A stretch of 40,961 nucleotides of DNA from Oscillospiraceae bacterium. GTDB lineage: Bacteria; Bacillota; Clostridia; Oscillospirales; Oscillospiraceae. Positions 14,370 to 22,861 of the stretch are shown piece by piece (position 1 is the first letter of the stretch; each line of letters starts with the position of its first letter). The notes below the pieces were generated by a model. The model was not told the DNA's origin. It saw only the letters and a program-made list of their open reading frames with translations, and searched no databases. A program made the position numbers and the translations under genes. The stretch lies in the NCBI GenBank assembly GCA_015068495.1, contig SVKL01000017.1:1-40961 (forward strand). Direction: 5' to 3'.

Positions 14370-14531
14370 GACGCACTTTCGAAAATGTCTGATTGCGCCT
14401 TGGTGAATCTTTTGCCCCAGTTCATCGTTTTGAAAGCCTTGAAATACACAAAGTATTCCTGCGGCTTTCAACCTCGACCTGAGACAAAATCTTGCACCAA
14501 GTCATCAATAATCCATTTTCTCAAGTGCGTC
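14370..14531. repeat. long imperfect inverted repeat, element 1 (rpmH-rnpA gap)
   Basis: Two arms of about 69 bp, 14370-14438 and 14463-14531, are imperfect reverse complements of each other. The outer GACGCACTT / AAGTGCGTC and the inner GAAAGCC / GGCTTTC are exact, and blocks around CTTGGTG and ATTTTG-like sequences match between them. The loop (14439-14461) is TTGAAATACACAAAGTATTCC. The same loop type occurs in elements 2 and 3 near 35.2 and 37.2 kb. As RNA this would be a very long stem inside the rpmH-rnpA transcript. No protein is supported here. Confidence 0.75.
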
Positions 14532-14572
14532 TTGTGAGGGTGTTTGTTGGGACTTCCAAGGAGAGAAGAGTT

Positions 14573-14911
14573 ATGAAATTTTCCTACGCGCTAAAGCTGA
14601 ATCATATTTTTAGACGCTTGTACGCCACTTCCGGCCACGCCAACGGATATCTGGTGCTTTATGCCAAGCCCAATGGCTCCGCCACCAATCGGGTGGGGAT
14701 TACTGCCAGCAAAAAGCTGGGACATGCAGTGGTCCGGAATCGGGTACGCCGCCGTCTGCGGGAGATTTATCGCCTCAATGAGGACCGGTTTGCTCCCGGC
14801 TGGGATATTGTGGTCGTGGCAAGAAGCCGCTGTATCGCTGCCCCTTTTGAAAAACTGACGGCAGCCTATCTTTCCCTTGCGGAAAAAGCAGGGATTTTAA
14901 TTGACCAATGA
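14573..14911 (+). CDS. rnpA: ribonuclease P protein component
   Basis: 112 residues, the protein subunit of RNase P, which binds the catalytic RNA and the 5' leader of pre-tRNAs. The diagnostic RNR motif is in [15 protein letters not shown] (residues about 52-66), and the [20 protein letters not shown] and [15 protein letters not shown] segments (here [11 protein letters not shown]) are present. Length is normal. AAGGAGAGAAG precedes ATG 14573; the open frame extends to 14492 but that part belongs to the inverted repeat. Its stop overlaps the yidD start by 4 bases. Confidence 0.96.
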   Translation: MKFSYALKLNHIFRRLYATSGHANGYLVLYAKPNGSATNRVGITASKKLGHAVVRNRVRRRLREIYRLNEDRFAPGWDIVVVARSRCIAAPFEKLTAAYLSLAEKAGILIDQ

Positions 14912-15120
14912 AACAGTTGTTACTGAAAATGATTCGCTTTTATCAGCGCAGCATCTCTCCTTACCGCTCAGCCTGCTGTCGGTTTACGCCTACCTGTTCT
15001 GCTTATGCAATGGAAGCCATCCAAAAATACGGGGCAATCAAGGGCGGCTATTTGGCCCTGAAGCGTATTTTGCGCTGCCATCCCTTTTATAAAGGGGATT
15101 ACTACGACCCCGTTCCCTAA
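14908..15120 (+). CDS. yidD: membrane protein insertion efficiency factor YidD
   Basis: 70 residues, a small membrane-associated protein that helps YidC insert proteins. The family core is complete: [19 protein letters not shown] with its conserved cysteines, then [19 protein letters not shown] and a short acidic tail. It begins inside the end of rnpA (ATGA overlap) and is followed 12 bp later by yidC with AAGGAGG in the gap, so the three are translationally linked. Confidence 0.95.
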   Translation: MKQLLLKMIRFYQRSISPYRSACCRFTPTCSAYAMEAIQKYGAIKGGYLALKRILRCHPFYKGDYYDPVP

Positions 15121-15132
15121 GGAGGAATACGA

Positions 15133-16377
15133 ATGATTCTCGCGTTTAAGCTGGTTGATATCATCCAAGTACCCTTTGGTTATTTGCTGTCTTGGTTGAA
15201 TCAACTGACCACCAACTACGGCTTGGCACTGATTCTCTTTGCCATTGCCCTGAAGCTCATTCTCTTCCCGGCAACTGCCAAGGGAAAGAAGAGCACAATG
15301 AAGATGTCCCGGCTGACACCCAAGCTGCAGGCACTGCAGAAAAAGTACGCCGGCGACCAGCAGAAGCTCAATGAAGCAACCCAAGCCCTTTACAGAGAAG
15401 AGGGTGTTTCTATGGGCGGCGGCTGTCTGTGGAGCTTTGTGCCACTGCTGATTTTGATCCCTCTGTACGCTGTTGTGCGTCAGCCCATTCAGTATATGCT
15501 CCACGAGAGCGCAGAGGTGGCAAGTCAGATTGTAGCCGTTATCAAAGAGGCTTTGCCCGAGGCCTTTGGCAAAAACAACTATTACGACCAGATGATTGCC
15601 GCCCCGCTGATTCCCCAGTATGCCGATCAGCTGAAGGAACTTGCACTGGCAAATCCGGAAGCAACGCTGCAGGGTCTGAATTTTAGCTTCTTGGGTATTG
15701 ACCTGGGTTCTGTTCCCACCTTCAATATCTTTAAGTGGGAGACCTACTCTTGGGCAAATATCGGTCTGTTTTTGATGCCTGTTCTGTCTGCGGGCGGACA
15801 GGTGCTGAGTATGTTCATCTCTCAGAGAATGAATAACTCCCTGGTGACCGATGAAAAGGGTCTGCAGGACAAGGAAACCGCAAAGAATTCCCAAGCAAAC
15901 CAGACCAACAAAGTAATGCTGTATATGATGCCGCTGATGTCACTGTGGATTGGTTTTACTGTTCCCGGCGCGTTGAGCTTGTACTGGTTTGTGCAGGGCT
16001 TGGTTTCTATGGTTATGGACGTTTATCTGACCAAAAAGTATCGGAAGATTTACGATGCCGAGGATGCAGAACGCCTGAAAAAGCATATGGAAGAGGAAGC
16101 CATCGAGGCAGAGAAGGAGCGCCTGCGCGCAGAGCGCCGGGCTGCCAACCCCGACGGCATCACCACCAACACCAGCAAGAAAAAGCTGCAGCAACAGCAG
16201 CAACGTGAACAGCAGGCTGCCAAGGCCGCTGCTGCCAAGGAGTATGCCGCAAAGAAGGGCATTGTCGTTGAGGAAGAGGAAACCGCTACTGTGATGTCCG
16301 GAATTCCCAGCCGTCCTTACTGCAAGGGCCGTAACTATGACCCCAACCGGTATGCTTCCCAAAATACGGAGGAATAA
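15133..16377 (+). CDS. yidC: membrane protein insertase YidC/OxaI/SpoIIIJ family
   Basis: A 414-residue insertase that places proteins into the cytoplasmic membrane, alone or with SecYEG. The OxaI core spans about residues 20-300: the NYGLALILFAIALKLILFP transmembrane segment with the following basic KGKKSTMKMSRL loop, YREEGVSMGGGCLWSFVPLL (C1 hairpin into TM2), and later TM segments ending LSLYWFVQGLVSMVMD. There is an extra stretch of about 70 residues between TM segments (residues about 130-190). The C terminus from about 315 is charged and Gln/Ala-rich, as expected for ribosome contact. I see no lipobox, unlike many Gram-positive SpoIIIJ proteins. It is followed by jag, its usual partner. 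Confidence 0.95.
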   Translation: MILAFKLVDIIQVPFGYLLSWLNQLTTNYGLALILFAIALKLILFPATAKGKKSTMKMSRLTPKLQALQKKYAGDQQKLNEATQALYREEGVSMGGGCLWSFVPLLILIPLYAVVRQPIQYMLHESAEVASQIVAVIKEALPEAFGKNNYYDQMIAAPLIPQYADQLKELALANPEATLQGLNFSFLGIDLGSVPTFNIFKWETYSWANIGLFLMPVLSAGGQVLSMFISQRMNNSLVTDEKGLQDKETAKNSQANQTNKVMLYMMPLMSLWIGFTVPGALSLYWFVQGLVSMVMDVYLTKKYRKIYDAEDAERLKKHMEEEAIEAEKERLRAERRAANPDGITTNTSKKKLQQQQQREQQAAKAAAAKEYAAKKGIVVEEEETATVMSGIPSRPYCKGRNYDPNRYASQNTEE

Positions 16378-16379
16378 GA

Positions 16380-17210
16380 ATGGAAAAAACCATCGTTACT
16401 ACGGGCAAAACCATCGATGAAGCCATCGAAAATGCCCTTACGCAGCTGGGCTTAGACAGAGACAATGTCTCCGTTCAGGTTCTGGCGCAGGCCAAGTCCG
16501 GATTTCTGGGCATTGGCGCAACCCCTGCAAAGGTAGAGGTCACCTACGAAGCACCCGACCCCGCTCCCAAGGTGGCGCTGTCCTCTGCTTCCCGTTCCAA
16601 GCCCAAGGCAAAGCCTGTCCCCAAGGCAGAGCCTAAGGCAGAAGCTCCCAAGCCTGCTCCCAAGGCGGAAGCGCCTAAGGCAGAGCAGCCTAAGGAACGC
16701 AAGCCTAAGGTTGAGAAGACCCCTGTTGCTCCCAAGGAGTTTGCCCCTGCTGCTCCCGGCTCCGTGGAGGAGAAGATTGAGCAGTTTTTGAAGGGTCTGC
16801 TGGAGCGTATGGGCTCCGATGCTGTTCCCCACGCTTGGAAGGCAGATGAAAACACCTATATGGTGGAGCTGACCGGCGAGGATTTGGGCTATCTCATTGG
16901 CCGCCGCGGTGATACGCTGGATGCGCTGCAGCATTTGGCAAACTACACCATCAACCACGGCATTGAGGGGCACATCCGCATCAATGTGGATGCTGAGAAT
17001 TATCGGCAAAAGCGGGAGGATTCTCTCCGCCGTTACGCCCAAAAGAAGGCGCAGCAGGTGCTCAAGGCACATCGCCGCACAACGCTGGAGCCTATGAATG
17101 CCTACGAGCGCCACGTGATTCACGCCACCTTGCAGGATACCGACCGTATCACCACCTACTCCGTTGGCACAGAGCCCAACCGCCGTGTGGTAATCGAATA
17201 CGTCCGCTAA
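16380..17210 (+). CDS. jag: RNA-binding protein Jag/KhpB
   Basis: A 276-residue RNA-binding protein that in Gram-positive bacteria pairs with KhpA and affects cell elongation and sporulation. Three parts are visible: the Jag-N domain (1-55, TTGKTIDEAIENALTQLGL and GFLGIG), a long Lys/Pro/Ala-rich linker (about 58-125), then a KH domain (about 130-205, GxxG as GRRG in GYLIGRRGDTLDALQHL) and a C-terminal R3H domain with R-x3-H in ERHVIHATL. It starts 3 bp after the yidC stop, with GGAGG inside the end of yidC. A bidirectional terminator shared with the convergent rqcH gene follows. Confidence 0.95.
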   Translation: MEKTIVTTGKTIDEAIENALTQLGLDRDNVSVQVLAQAKSGFLGIGATPAKVEVTYEAPDPAPKVALSSASRSKPKAKPVPKAEPKAEAPKPAPKAEAPKAEQPKERKPKVEKTPVAPKEFAPAAPGSVEEKIEQFLKGLLERMGSDAVPHAWKADENTYMVELTGEDLGYLIGRRGDTLDALQHLANYTINHGIEGHIRINVDAENYRQKREDSLRRYAQKKAQQVLKAHRRTTLEPMNAYERHVIHATLQDTDRITTYSVGTEPNRRVVIEYVR

Positions 17211-17215
17211 AAGCA

Positions 17216-17248
17216 AAAACCGGAAGCATTATGCTTCCGGTTTTTTTT
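17216..17248. terminator. bidirectional terminator between jag and rqcH
   Basis: Stem ACCGGAAGCAT / ATGCTTCCGGT flanked by A and T runs. It lies over the last codons of rqcH (stop at 17229-17231), so the hairpin is partly coding on the minus strand. Confidence 0.88.
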
Positions 17249-18980
17249 CTGCGTTCAGGGGGTCTACCACGATATCTGCATAGGGATTGACAATGACCGT
17301 CCGGTGGGAATGGTAAATCACCATACCGGGCTTTCTGTCGGGGGTCTTCTTTACCAGCTTCACAGGCACCACATCCACAGGGATGTTCTGACCGCCAACG
17401 GTTTCGGCATAGTAAGCGGCAAGCTGCGCCGCTTGGGTGATGGTGTCATCGGGAGGGGTGCTGCCTGCGCAGGCGATAATCACGTGGCTGCCGTGGACTT
17501 TGCTGGCATGGAGCCAAATGTCGTCCTTTCGTGCGGACTTAAAGGTCAGCTCGTCATTTTGCCGGTTGTTTCGTCCCACATAAATGGGGTAGCCGTCGGT
17601 GGATTCAAAACGCATAGGCGCAATTCTTGCGGCCTTCATTCTCCGCTTGGCGGTGTCCTGCTTCAGATACCCGCCCGCTTGCAGCTCCTGCCGGATTTCT
17701 TCCAGCTCGGCATCCGTATCCGCACGATTCAGCTCCTCTAACACACTTTGCAGATACACAAGCTCCTGCTGTCCGATTTCAATCTGACGGGCAAGCTCTT
17801 TTTCTGCGGTTTTCATACGGGCATAGTCCTTGTAGAACTTGGCGGCGTTTTGCTGGGGCGAGAGGATGGGGGAGAGAGAAACGGTAATCTCGCCCATATT
17901 TTCATCGTAAAAGTCCTGCACCACCACCTGCGTTTGCCCTTTTTGAATCCGGTGGAGATTGGCGGTAAGGATGTCGCCCAACTGGCGCAGCCGTTCTCTG
18001 TCCAAGCTCTCCAGCCGTTCTTTTTCCTGAATCGCCAGCTTTTTGGTGAGACGCTGACAGAGATTCTGCACGGTTTTGCGCACGCTTTGGCTCTTCTGCC
18101 GCATAGCATCCTTCCGGTCGCGAAGGGTGTAGAAGCCGTCAAGCAATTCTGCAAAGGTGTCCATACAGGTGCAGCCGCCGTACTGGCGAATAGGGCAGAA
18201 GGCGAATTGCTTGGGCGTGCCGTCGGGGGCGGTGTAAAGGTAGGGGGCAGGGTGGCGCAGATGCTCGCCGAAGAATAACGTCAGTTTTTCTGCCACAGCA
18301 GGGATGTCCATATCCTCTATCCGGGCGTCGGTGTCACCGGCGGCAAACAGGGCAGCCTCCCGGCATACAAGGGGGGATAAGCCGCCAAAGGTGTCCATCA
18401 GCCGGTCTGCCAGCACATCGGCGCCCACGCCGGAGAGGACAGAAGCAAAATCGGAAAAATCTGTGAGATTCTTCTTTTGGATGGGCTCCGGCGGCTGATA
18501 ATACATACCGGGCAGGGCAGGGCGCTTGGCGGTTTCATCCAAGCCTACCCGCCGCAGACAGTCGATAATTCGCCCGTCAGCGCCTAAAAGATAGAGATTA
18601 CAGGTTCTGCCCATCAGCTCGGCAATGAGCCGTTTTTGCACCGGATCGCCCATTTCGTCAATGCAGTCAAAGGTGAATTCTGCGCACCGCTCCATAGGGA
18701 TTTGGGAAATATTTGCCAGTCGCGCGCCGCTGAGGTGCTTTCGCAGGAGCATACAAAACATAGGCGGCTCCGGCGGATTTTCAGGGCTGGCGGCGGTTAA
18801 GTGCAGACGGGGAGCGGTAGGATTGATACCGAAAAGCAGCTTTTGCCGAGAATCGGCGCATTTCAGGTGCAAAAGCACCGTGTCCCGACTGGGCTGATGG
18901 ATTTTCTCCACCCGGGCGCCGGCGGTTTTTTCTTGAATTTCTGTCAGCACCGCCGACAGAAAGAAAGCATCAAAGGCCAT
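17229..18980 (-). CDS. rqcH: Rqc2 homolog RqcH (NFACT family)
   Basis: A 583-residue protein of bacterial ribosome-associated quality control: on stalled 50S subunits it recruits tRNA-Ala and directs addition of C-terminal Ala tails that mark the nascent chain for destruction. Parts in order: NFACT-N (1-170; start MAFDAFFLSAVLTEI), helix-hairpin-helix region, a long coiled coil (about 280-420) and NFACT-R (about 455-570; DDIWLHASKVHGSHV). At the site equivalent to Asp97-Arg98 of Bacillus RqcH the sequence reads Glu97-Arg98 (PMERCAEF), a conservative change. Relatives have also been called fibronectin-binding proteins. It starts directly after the stop of the mini-RNase III gene, so both are one operon for ribosome upkeep. 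Confidence 0.93.
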   Translation of the reverse strand: MAFDAFFLSAVLTEIQEKTAGARVEKIHQPSRDTVLLHLKCADSRQKLLFGINPTAPRLHLTAASPENPPEPPMFCMLLRKHLSGARLANISQIPMERCAEFTFDCIDEMGDPVQKRLIAELMGRTCNLYLLGADGRIIDCLRRVGLDETAKRPALPGMYYQPPEPIQKKNLTDFSDFASVLSGVGADVLADRLMDTFGGLSPLVCREAALFAAGDTDARIEDMDIPAVAEKLTLFFGEHLRHPAPYLYTAPDGTPKQFAFCPIRQYGGCTCMDTFAELLDGFYTLRDRKDAMRQKSQSVRKTVQNLCQRLTKKLAIQEKERLESLDRERLRQLGDILTANLHRIQKGQTQVVVQDFYDENMGEITVSLSPILSPQQNAAKFYKDYARMKTAEKELARQIEIGQQELVYLQSVLEELNRADTDAELEEIRQELQAGGYLKQDTAKRRMKAARIAPMRFESTDGYPIYVGRNNRQNDELTFKSARKDDIWLHASKVHGSHVIIACAGSTPPDDTITQAAQLAAYYAETVGGQNIPVDVVPVKLVKKTPDRKPGMVIYHSHRTVIVNPYADIVVDPLNAEKKPEA

Positions 18981-19388
18981 TTAGTCGTCCTCTTTCATCA
19001 TCATTGCAAACAATTCATTCAGCCGCTGCCTGCGGCCCAGCAGATACAACGCGCCAAACAGGGTCTCCAAGCCGGTGGCCTTGGCATATTCCGCGCGGCT
19101 TGCGGACTTGGGAGCGGCGTGAGTGTGGGCGTTTTTTCCCCGACGGAAAAAGTCCCGCTCCTCCTCCGTGAGAAACGGCAGAATTTTATCGGCAAAGGCG
19201 GCCTGCGTAGGGGCTTTTACCAAATTCACGGTGTCTTTGTGGAGATTTTTTACCGTGTGGTCACCGGCGGCGCACAGATATGTGCGGCACATCAGCTCGT
19301 ACACCCCGTCACCCATATGGGCAAGACCCAGATTGGAGATGGCGTTCACCTGCTGCAGGGTAAAGGTAACATCAAAATAATTTTCCAA
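18981..19388 (-). CDS. mrnC: Mini-ribonuclease III
   Basis: A 135-residue RNase III-type nuclease without a double-stranded RNA-binding domain; it matures the 23S rRNA ends in Bacillus. The catalytic core is LAHMGDGVYEL with Asp27, followed by VKNLHKDTVNLVKAP, LTEEERDFFRRGKNA and AEYAKATGLETLFGALYLL, all typical. I chose TTG at 19388 because AGGAG lies 7 bases upstream and the protein then has the normal length; a longer frame to 19457 would run across the promoter. The rqcH start touches its stop codon. Confidence 0.93.
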   Translation of the reverse strand: MENYFDVTFTLQQVNAISNLGLAHMGDGVYELMCRTYLCAAGDHTVKNLHKDTVNLVKAPTQAAFADKILPFLTEEERDFFRRGKNAHTHAAPKSASRAEYAKATGLETLFGALYLLGRRQRLNELFAMMMKEDD

Positions 19389-19421
19389 AGCAATTCTCCT
19401 AAATAGGCAGTTTTCAAGGGT

Positions 19422-19450
19422 ATTATACACCAATCTGCCACCCTTGGCAA
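19422..19450 (-). promoter_or_regulatory. promoter of mrnC-rqcH
   Basis: On the minus strand TTGCCA (19450-19445), 17 bp, TATAAT (19427-19422). It stands back to back with the promoter of the transglutaminase-like gene. Confidence 0.85.
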
Positions 19451-19463
19451 CCGCCATATTCCT

Positions 19464-19492
19464 TTGACTTTTGGCGAAAAGCTTGCTATACT
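19464..19492 (+). promoter_or_regulatory. promoter of the transglutaminase-like lipoprotein
   Basis: TTGACT at 19464-19469, 17 bp, TATACT at 19487-19492 with TGC extension. The -35 boxes of the two divergent promoters are only 13 bp apart, so the same protein could affect both. Confidence 0.85.
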
Positions 19493-19523
19493 GAAAACAG
19501 AAGAAATAAAGGAGGTAACGGTT

Positions 19524-21044
19524 ATGGGTAAGAAGTGGTTATGTTTGCTGCTGATACTGTCGGTTTTACTGACGTTTTCGGCCTGCGGCAGAAAAAAGAC
19601 GCCTGCAGAAGATAGCCTGCAGAATACGTCCGCCAACCCCACGGCGGAAAGCACCCTCACCACCGAGGGAACAACGCAGACCCAACCCGGCGGGGAGATA
19701 GTGAATACACCGCCTGCGGAAACCACCCAGACGCAGCCTACGACGGCAACGCCGTCTGCGCCGAAGCCTACCGAGCCGAAGCCTACCGCTGCGCCGGAGA
19801 CCCTTCCTGCCCCGGAGCAGGCAACCCAACCGGTGAGCCAACCCCAACCGGCAACCCAGCCGACCCAATCGGCTACCCCGCCAACGGTGTCAAATCCGAT
19901 CCCACCTCAGTCGGAGACGCTTCTCACCCCTACCTACGGGCATACGCCCCTTGCCAAAACGGAATACTATCAGTATACGGTGATGACTGCCGAGGAGCGG
20001 AAGCTGTATAACAAAATCGTATCCGCCATTGAGAATTTGCAAAGCGAAGTCTCGGTGGCAGGCATTTCCGTCAATTCCGATGCAGGCTTGGCGCTGTTTC
20101 ACCAAATCATTGCAGACAATCCCCAATACTTTTGGGTTTCCGGAACGGCGTATGTGACCTATGACCCCCGTACTCAGAATGCAAAAACCTTTATCTTTTT
20201 GTATACAGACGGGGAGAAAACGGACACGATAAACGCCAATTCCGGGCCGGTTGCTGTGGCGGACAGAGCCAAAATCGCCGCCCAGCGTTCTGCATTGAAC
20301 CAAAAAATCCAGCAGATTCTCAGCACTATCCCTGCCAATTACCCGGAGGTGGAGCGGGAAAAGCTGATTCACGATTACATCGTAACCCACGTGACCTACG
20401 ATAAAGCTACTGCCGCTACCCCCACGCCGGCAGGCGCAACGCTGCCCCACGCCTATGATATTTACGGCGCGGCGATAGAGGGCAAGGCGGTTTGCGAGGG
20501 CTATGCCAAGCTGTTTCAGTATCTGTGCTACTGCACCGGCATCAATGCCACCCAAATCACCGGAACGGCAAAGGGCGGCGGTCATATGTGGAATGCAGTG
20601 AAGATTGACGGCGACTGGTATGAAATGGATGTAACGTGGGATGATGGGGACGGGCAGCTGCTGTATTACCGATATTTCAACCTCACCCACAGCCAAATGG
20701 CGCAGGACCACGCTTCTGATGATACGGAGTTTCCTTTCCCTCAGTGCAACGGCACAAAATACCGCTATGCAGATTATTATGCCCTGAAGGTCTTGAGCCC
20801 CACCACGGTAAGCGACAACTACAAGTTTGTGGTGGACCGGCTGATTGCTGATGGGGGCGGATATTTGATTCTGTACCGCAACGGCGTGACAATGAATTCA
20901 GACAGCTATAATGCCTTGGTATACTACGATACAGCCTTGATTCAGCAATACGCCGCCCAGCGGGGCTACCGGCTGGATTTTGCCTATAGCTATACCATCT
21001 ATACAGAGTTTTCCTATATTCCCTGCACCGTTACAAAGCGCTAA
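19524..21044 (+). CDS. lipoprotein with transglutaminase-like domain
   Basis: 506 residues. The signal peptide ends in the lipobox TFSAC (Cys21), so the protein is exported and lipid-anchored. Residues about 25-145 are a low-complexity Thr/Pro/Gln/Ala stretch, probably a spacer through the wall. The middle holds a transglutaminase-like/cysteine-protease fold: Cys324 in GKAVCEGYAK, His354 in GGGHMWNAV and Asp369 in WYEMDVTWDD form the catalytic triad, all present. Residues about 430-506 are an extra C-terminal domain I cannot name. Such proteins are thought to cleave or cross-link wall or surface proteins; target unknown. It has its own promoter and lies next to another cysteine-rich surface lipoprotein gene on the opposite strand. 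Confidence 0.9.
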   Translation: MGKKWLCLLLILSVLLTFSACGRKKTPAEDSLQNTSANPTAESTLTTEGTTQTQPGGEIVNTPPAETTQTQPTTATPSAPKPTEPKPTAAPETLPAPEQATQPVSQPQPATQPTQSATPPTVSNPIPPQSETLLTPTYGHTPLAKTEYYQYTVMTAEERKLYNKIVSAIENLQSEVSVAGISVNSDAGLALFHQIIADNPQYFWVSGTAYVTYDPRTQNAKTFIFLYTDGEKTDTINANSGPVAVADRAKIAAQRSALNQKIQQILSTIPANYPEVEREKLIHDYIVTHVTYDKATAATPTPAGATLPHAYDIYGAAIEGKAVCEGYAKLFQYLCYCTGINATQITGTAKGGGHMWNAVKIDGDWYEMDVTWDDGDGQLLYYRYFNLTHSQMAQDHASDDTEFPFPQCNGTKYRYADYYALKVLSPTTVSDNYKFVVDRLIADGGGYLILYRNGVTMNSDSYNALVYYDTALIQQYAAQRGYRLDFAYSYTIYTEFSYIPCTVTKR

Positions 21045-21078
21045 AAAACACCCCCGGGGCTAACCCCGGGGGTGTAAT
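21043..21078. terminator. terminator between the two lipoprotein genes
   Basis: Perfect 12-bp stem ACACCCCCGGGG / CCCCGGGGGTGT with a 4-base loop. The T run is better on the minus strand (six T) than on the plus strand, so it may stop transcription from both sides. Confidence 0.8.
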
Positions 21079-21143
21079 TGTGGAATTCTGAAAATTGCCA
21101 AAGATGCGCATAGTTTGTAAATCATATGGATATATTGCAAACA

Positions 21144-21170
21144 AATGACCCGACTTGCCGTCGGGTCATT
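21144..21170 (-). terminator. terminator hairpin after the CAP-domain lipoprotein
   Basis: Stem AATGACCCGAC / GTCGGGTCATT just beyond the stop of the minus-strand gene, followed on that strand by TGTTTGC. Confidence 0.65.
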
Positions 21171-21185
21171 CGTTGTTTCATTTCG

Positions 21186-22790
21186 TTATCGACATTCCCA
21201 AGTGTAATTAGGGTTGTCAAGATAAAGCTCATCTTTGTTCCACATCACCAACGCCGAATGTGTCCCCGTGGCTTCAGAAACATATACGCCAAGACTAATG
21301 TATTTCCTATCTTTATCAATCATAGCTGCGTAATGTCCAGGAGAATTCTTCCACGCATCAAACAATCTTTTTACAAGATTACCATTTAAATTGATATGTG
21401 CAATATTCTCAACAAAAGGTGTGCAACCAAAGAAATCAGTCGTAATATATTCAGCTGCCCATTCTGCGGCACTATGGTGTGTCGCTACTTGGACATCGTA
21501 AGCGTGAGTTCCATATACTTCATAACGCAACTGATTAATCATTTCTACAATCATTGCTGTCGCTTCTTGAGAAGAATAAGCAAACTCCAAAGAAGAGGTG
21601 TCTGCGTATCCACACTTGGCACAAGCAAGAATTGTTACACTTGTATACTGTCTGTACTTATCAGTGTGAATGCCAACCGCCCCATCTTTAAGATTCTTGC
21701 AGTTAATTCTCTGCATATGGTCAGAACAATTATGCGTATCTTCCAACTTAGGGATAGTTGTTTCGGAAATTACGCCATTGCACACAGTGCAAACAACCCT
21801 AGTATAACCAGCGGCTTCGGTGGTTGCATCCTTGGTCTCGGTTCTGGTAGTGCCGTGACCCTTGGCAGGAGAATTAGTCACCTTCTTATCGCCGCAAAAA
21901 TAGCAGGTTTCTGTCTTTTTGCCGTCAGCGGTGCAGGTTGCGGTGTTGGAAGTCACATCGTAATCGTGCCCCGCGGCGGGCTTCACATTATCCTTGTAGG
22001 AAGCCTCACAACGAGAACACCTGTAAAGCGTATAGCCCTGTTGGGTACAAGTGGGATTCTGATTCTTGACAGCGGAATAAGCGTGACCGGTTGCGTTTGT
22101 CTTGGCATCGCTGTAAGATGTTCCGCAAGTCGTACAGGTATGGGTCGTATAGCCGCCATTTGTGCAGGAGGGGGCGATTACGGTATCCTTATAATTGTGG
22201 GCAGTTTTCGCAATTCTTTCAGTATAAGCATCGCCGCAGGAACAAGCGCAGGTCTTCACACCCTCAGCGCTGCAGGTGGCAGCCTTTGTCACGGTGGATG
22301 AGTAGCTGTGCGTGTGGTTTTCTATAAGCTTACCCAGCGTCCTTGTTTCCTTTTCGGAGCAATTTGCACAGGTTCTTTCGGCTTCGCCGGTGGCGGTTGC
22401 GGTGGGCGCTTTGGTGGTTTTCCAGTCGCCAAAGCTGTGTCCTGTTGCGGTGATTTTAGTATCGGTGTAGCTTTCGCCGCAGGCGCAGGTATGGGTTGTG
22501 TAACCGTCAGCGGTGCAGGTTGCAGCAGTTACCTTGTCGGTATATTTATGGGTATGGGTGGTTACATCCGTTGGATCGGTGGAAGGAGGCGTCATTGTGT
22601 CAGAGGGCAGGGTGCCTTCCGTTCCCTCTGCAGTGTTATTGCTTTCCGTGGTGTAGTTATCTCCCGTGGTTTCTGTGGTGCTGCTGCCGGCGGTAGTGGC
22701 AGTGCCGTCCTGCTTGCCGGGCGCTTTGCGACAAGCTGCCATTGTCATAGTCAGGACAATCGCCAACAGAACAGAAAGTATCTTCTTCAT
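21186..22790 (-). CDS. lipoprotein with cysteine-rich repeats and C-terminal CAP/SCP domain
   Basis: 534 residues. Signal peptide with lipobox MAAC (Cys19), then a Thr/Ser-rich spacer to about residue 78. From about 80 to 350 there are about seven repeats of 35-40 residues. Most follow the pattern xxATCTxDGYTTxTCxxCGxxYTD...ATGHxY, each with three Cys and one His and so possibly zinc-binding. Repeats 2 and 7 are degenerate. The last 130 residues are a CAP (SCP/PR-1) domain: AEWAAEYI, ENIA and the signature WKNSPGHYAAMID. Probably a wall-exposed binding or adhesion protein. The CAP part is much more AT-rich than the repeat part, hinting that the two have different origins. AAGGAGC precedes the ATG at 22790. 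Confidence 0.88.
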   Translation of the reverse strand: MKKILSVLLAIVLTMTMAACRKAPGKQDGTATTAGSSTTETTGDNYTTESNNTAEGTEGTLPSDTMTPPSTDPTDVTTHTHKYTDKVTAATCTADGYTTHTCACGESYTDTKITATGHSFGDWKTTKAPTATATGEAERTCANCSEKETRTLGKLIENHTHSYSSTVTKAATCSAEGVKTCACSCGDAYTERIAKTAHNYKDTVIAPSCTNGGYTTHTCTTCGTSYSDAKTNATGHAYSAVKNQNPTCTQQGYTLYRCSRCEASYKDNVKPAAGHDYDVTSNTATCTADGKKTETCYFCGDKKVTNSPAKGHGTTRTETKDATTEAAGYTRVVCTVCNGVISETTIPKLEDTHNCSDHMQRINCKNLKDGAVGIHTDKYRQYTSVTILACAKCGYADTSSLEFAYSSQEATAMIVEMINQLRYEVYGTHAYDVQVATHHSAAEWAAEYITTDFFGCTPFVENIAHINLNGNLVKRLFDAWKNSPGHYAAMIDKDRKYISLGVYVSEATGTHSALVMWNKDELYLDNPNYTWECR

Positions 22791-22826
22791 ACTTTAAGCT
22801 CCTTATCGTTTCTGTAAGACAGGTAT

Positions 22827-22855
22827 ATTTTATAACTTTCACGCAGGTTTGTCAA
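22827..22855 (-). promoter_or_regulatory. promoter of the CAP-domain lipoprotein
   Basis: On the minus strand TTGACA (22855-22850), 17 bp, TAAAAT (22832-22827), directly after the guaB terminator. Confidence 0.82.
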
Positions 22856-22861
22856 ACCACG

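Noticed and set aside
14289-14537. Possible 82-residue protein between rpmH and rnpA
   Set aside because: It is made of the inverted-repeat element, has no ribosome site and no similarity to known proteins; the DNA is better explained as a repeat.
19389-19457. N-terminal extension of Mini-RNase III to an ATG at 19457
   Set aside because: It would cross the TATAAT promoter and add residues not found in the family; a TTG with AGGAG at 19388 gives the normal length.
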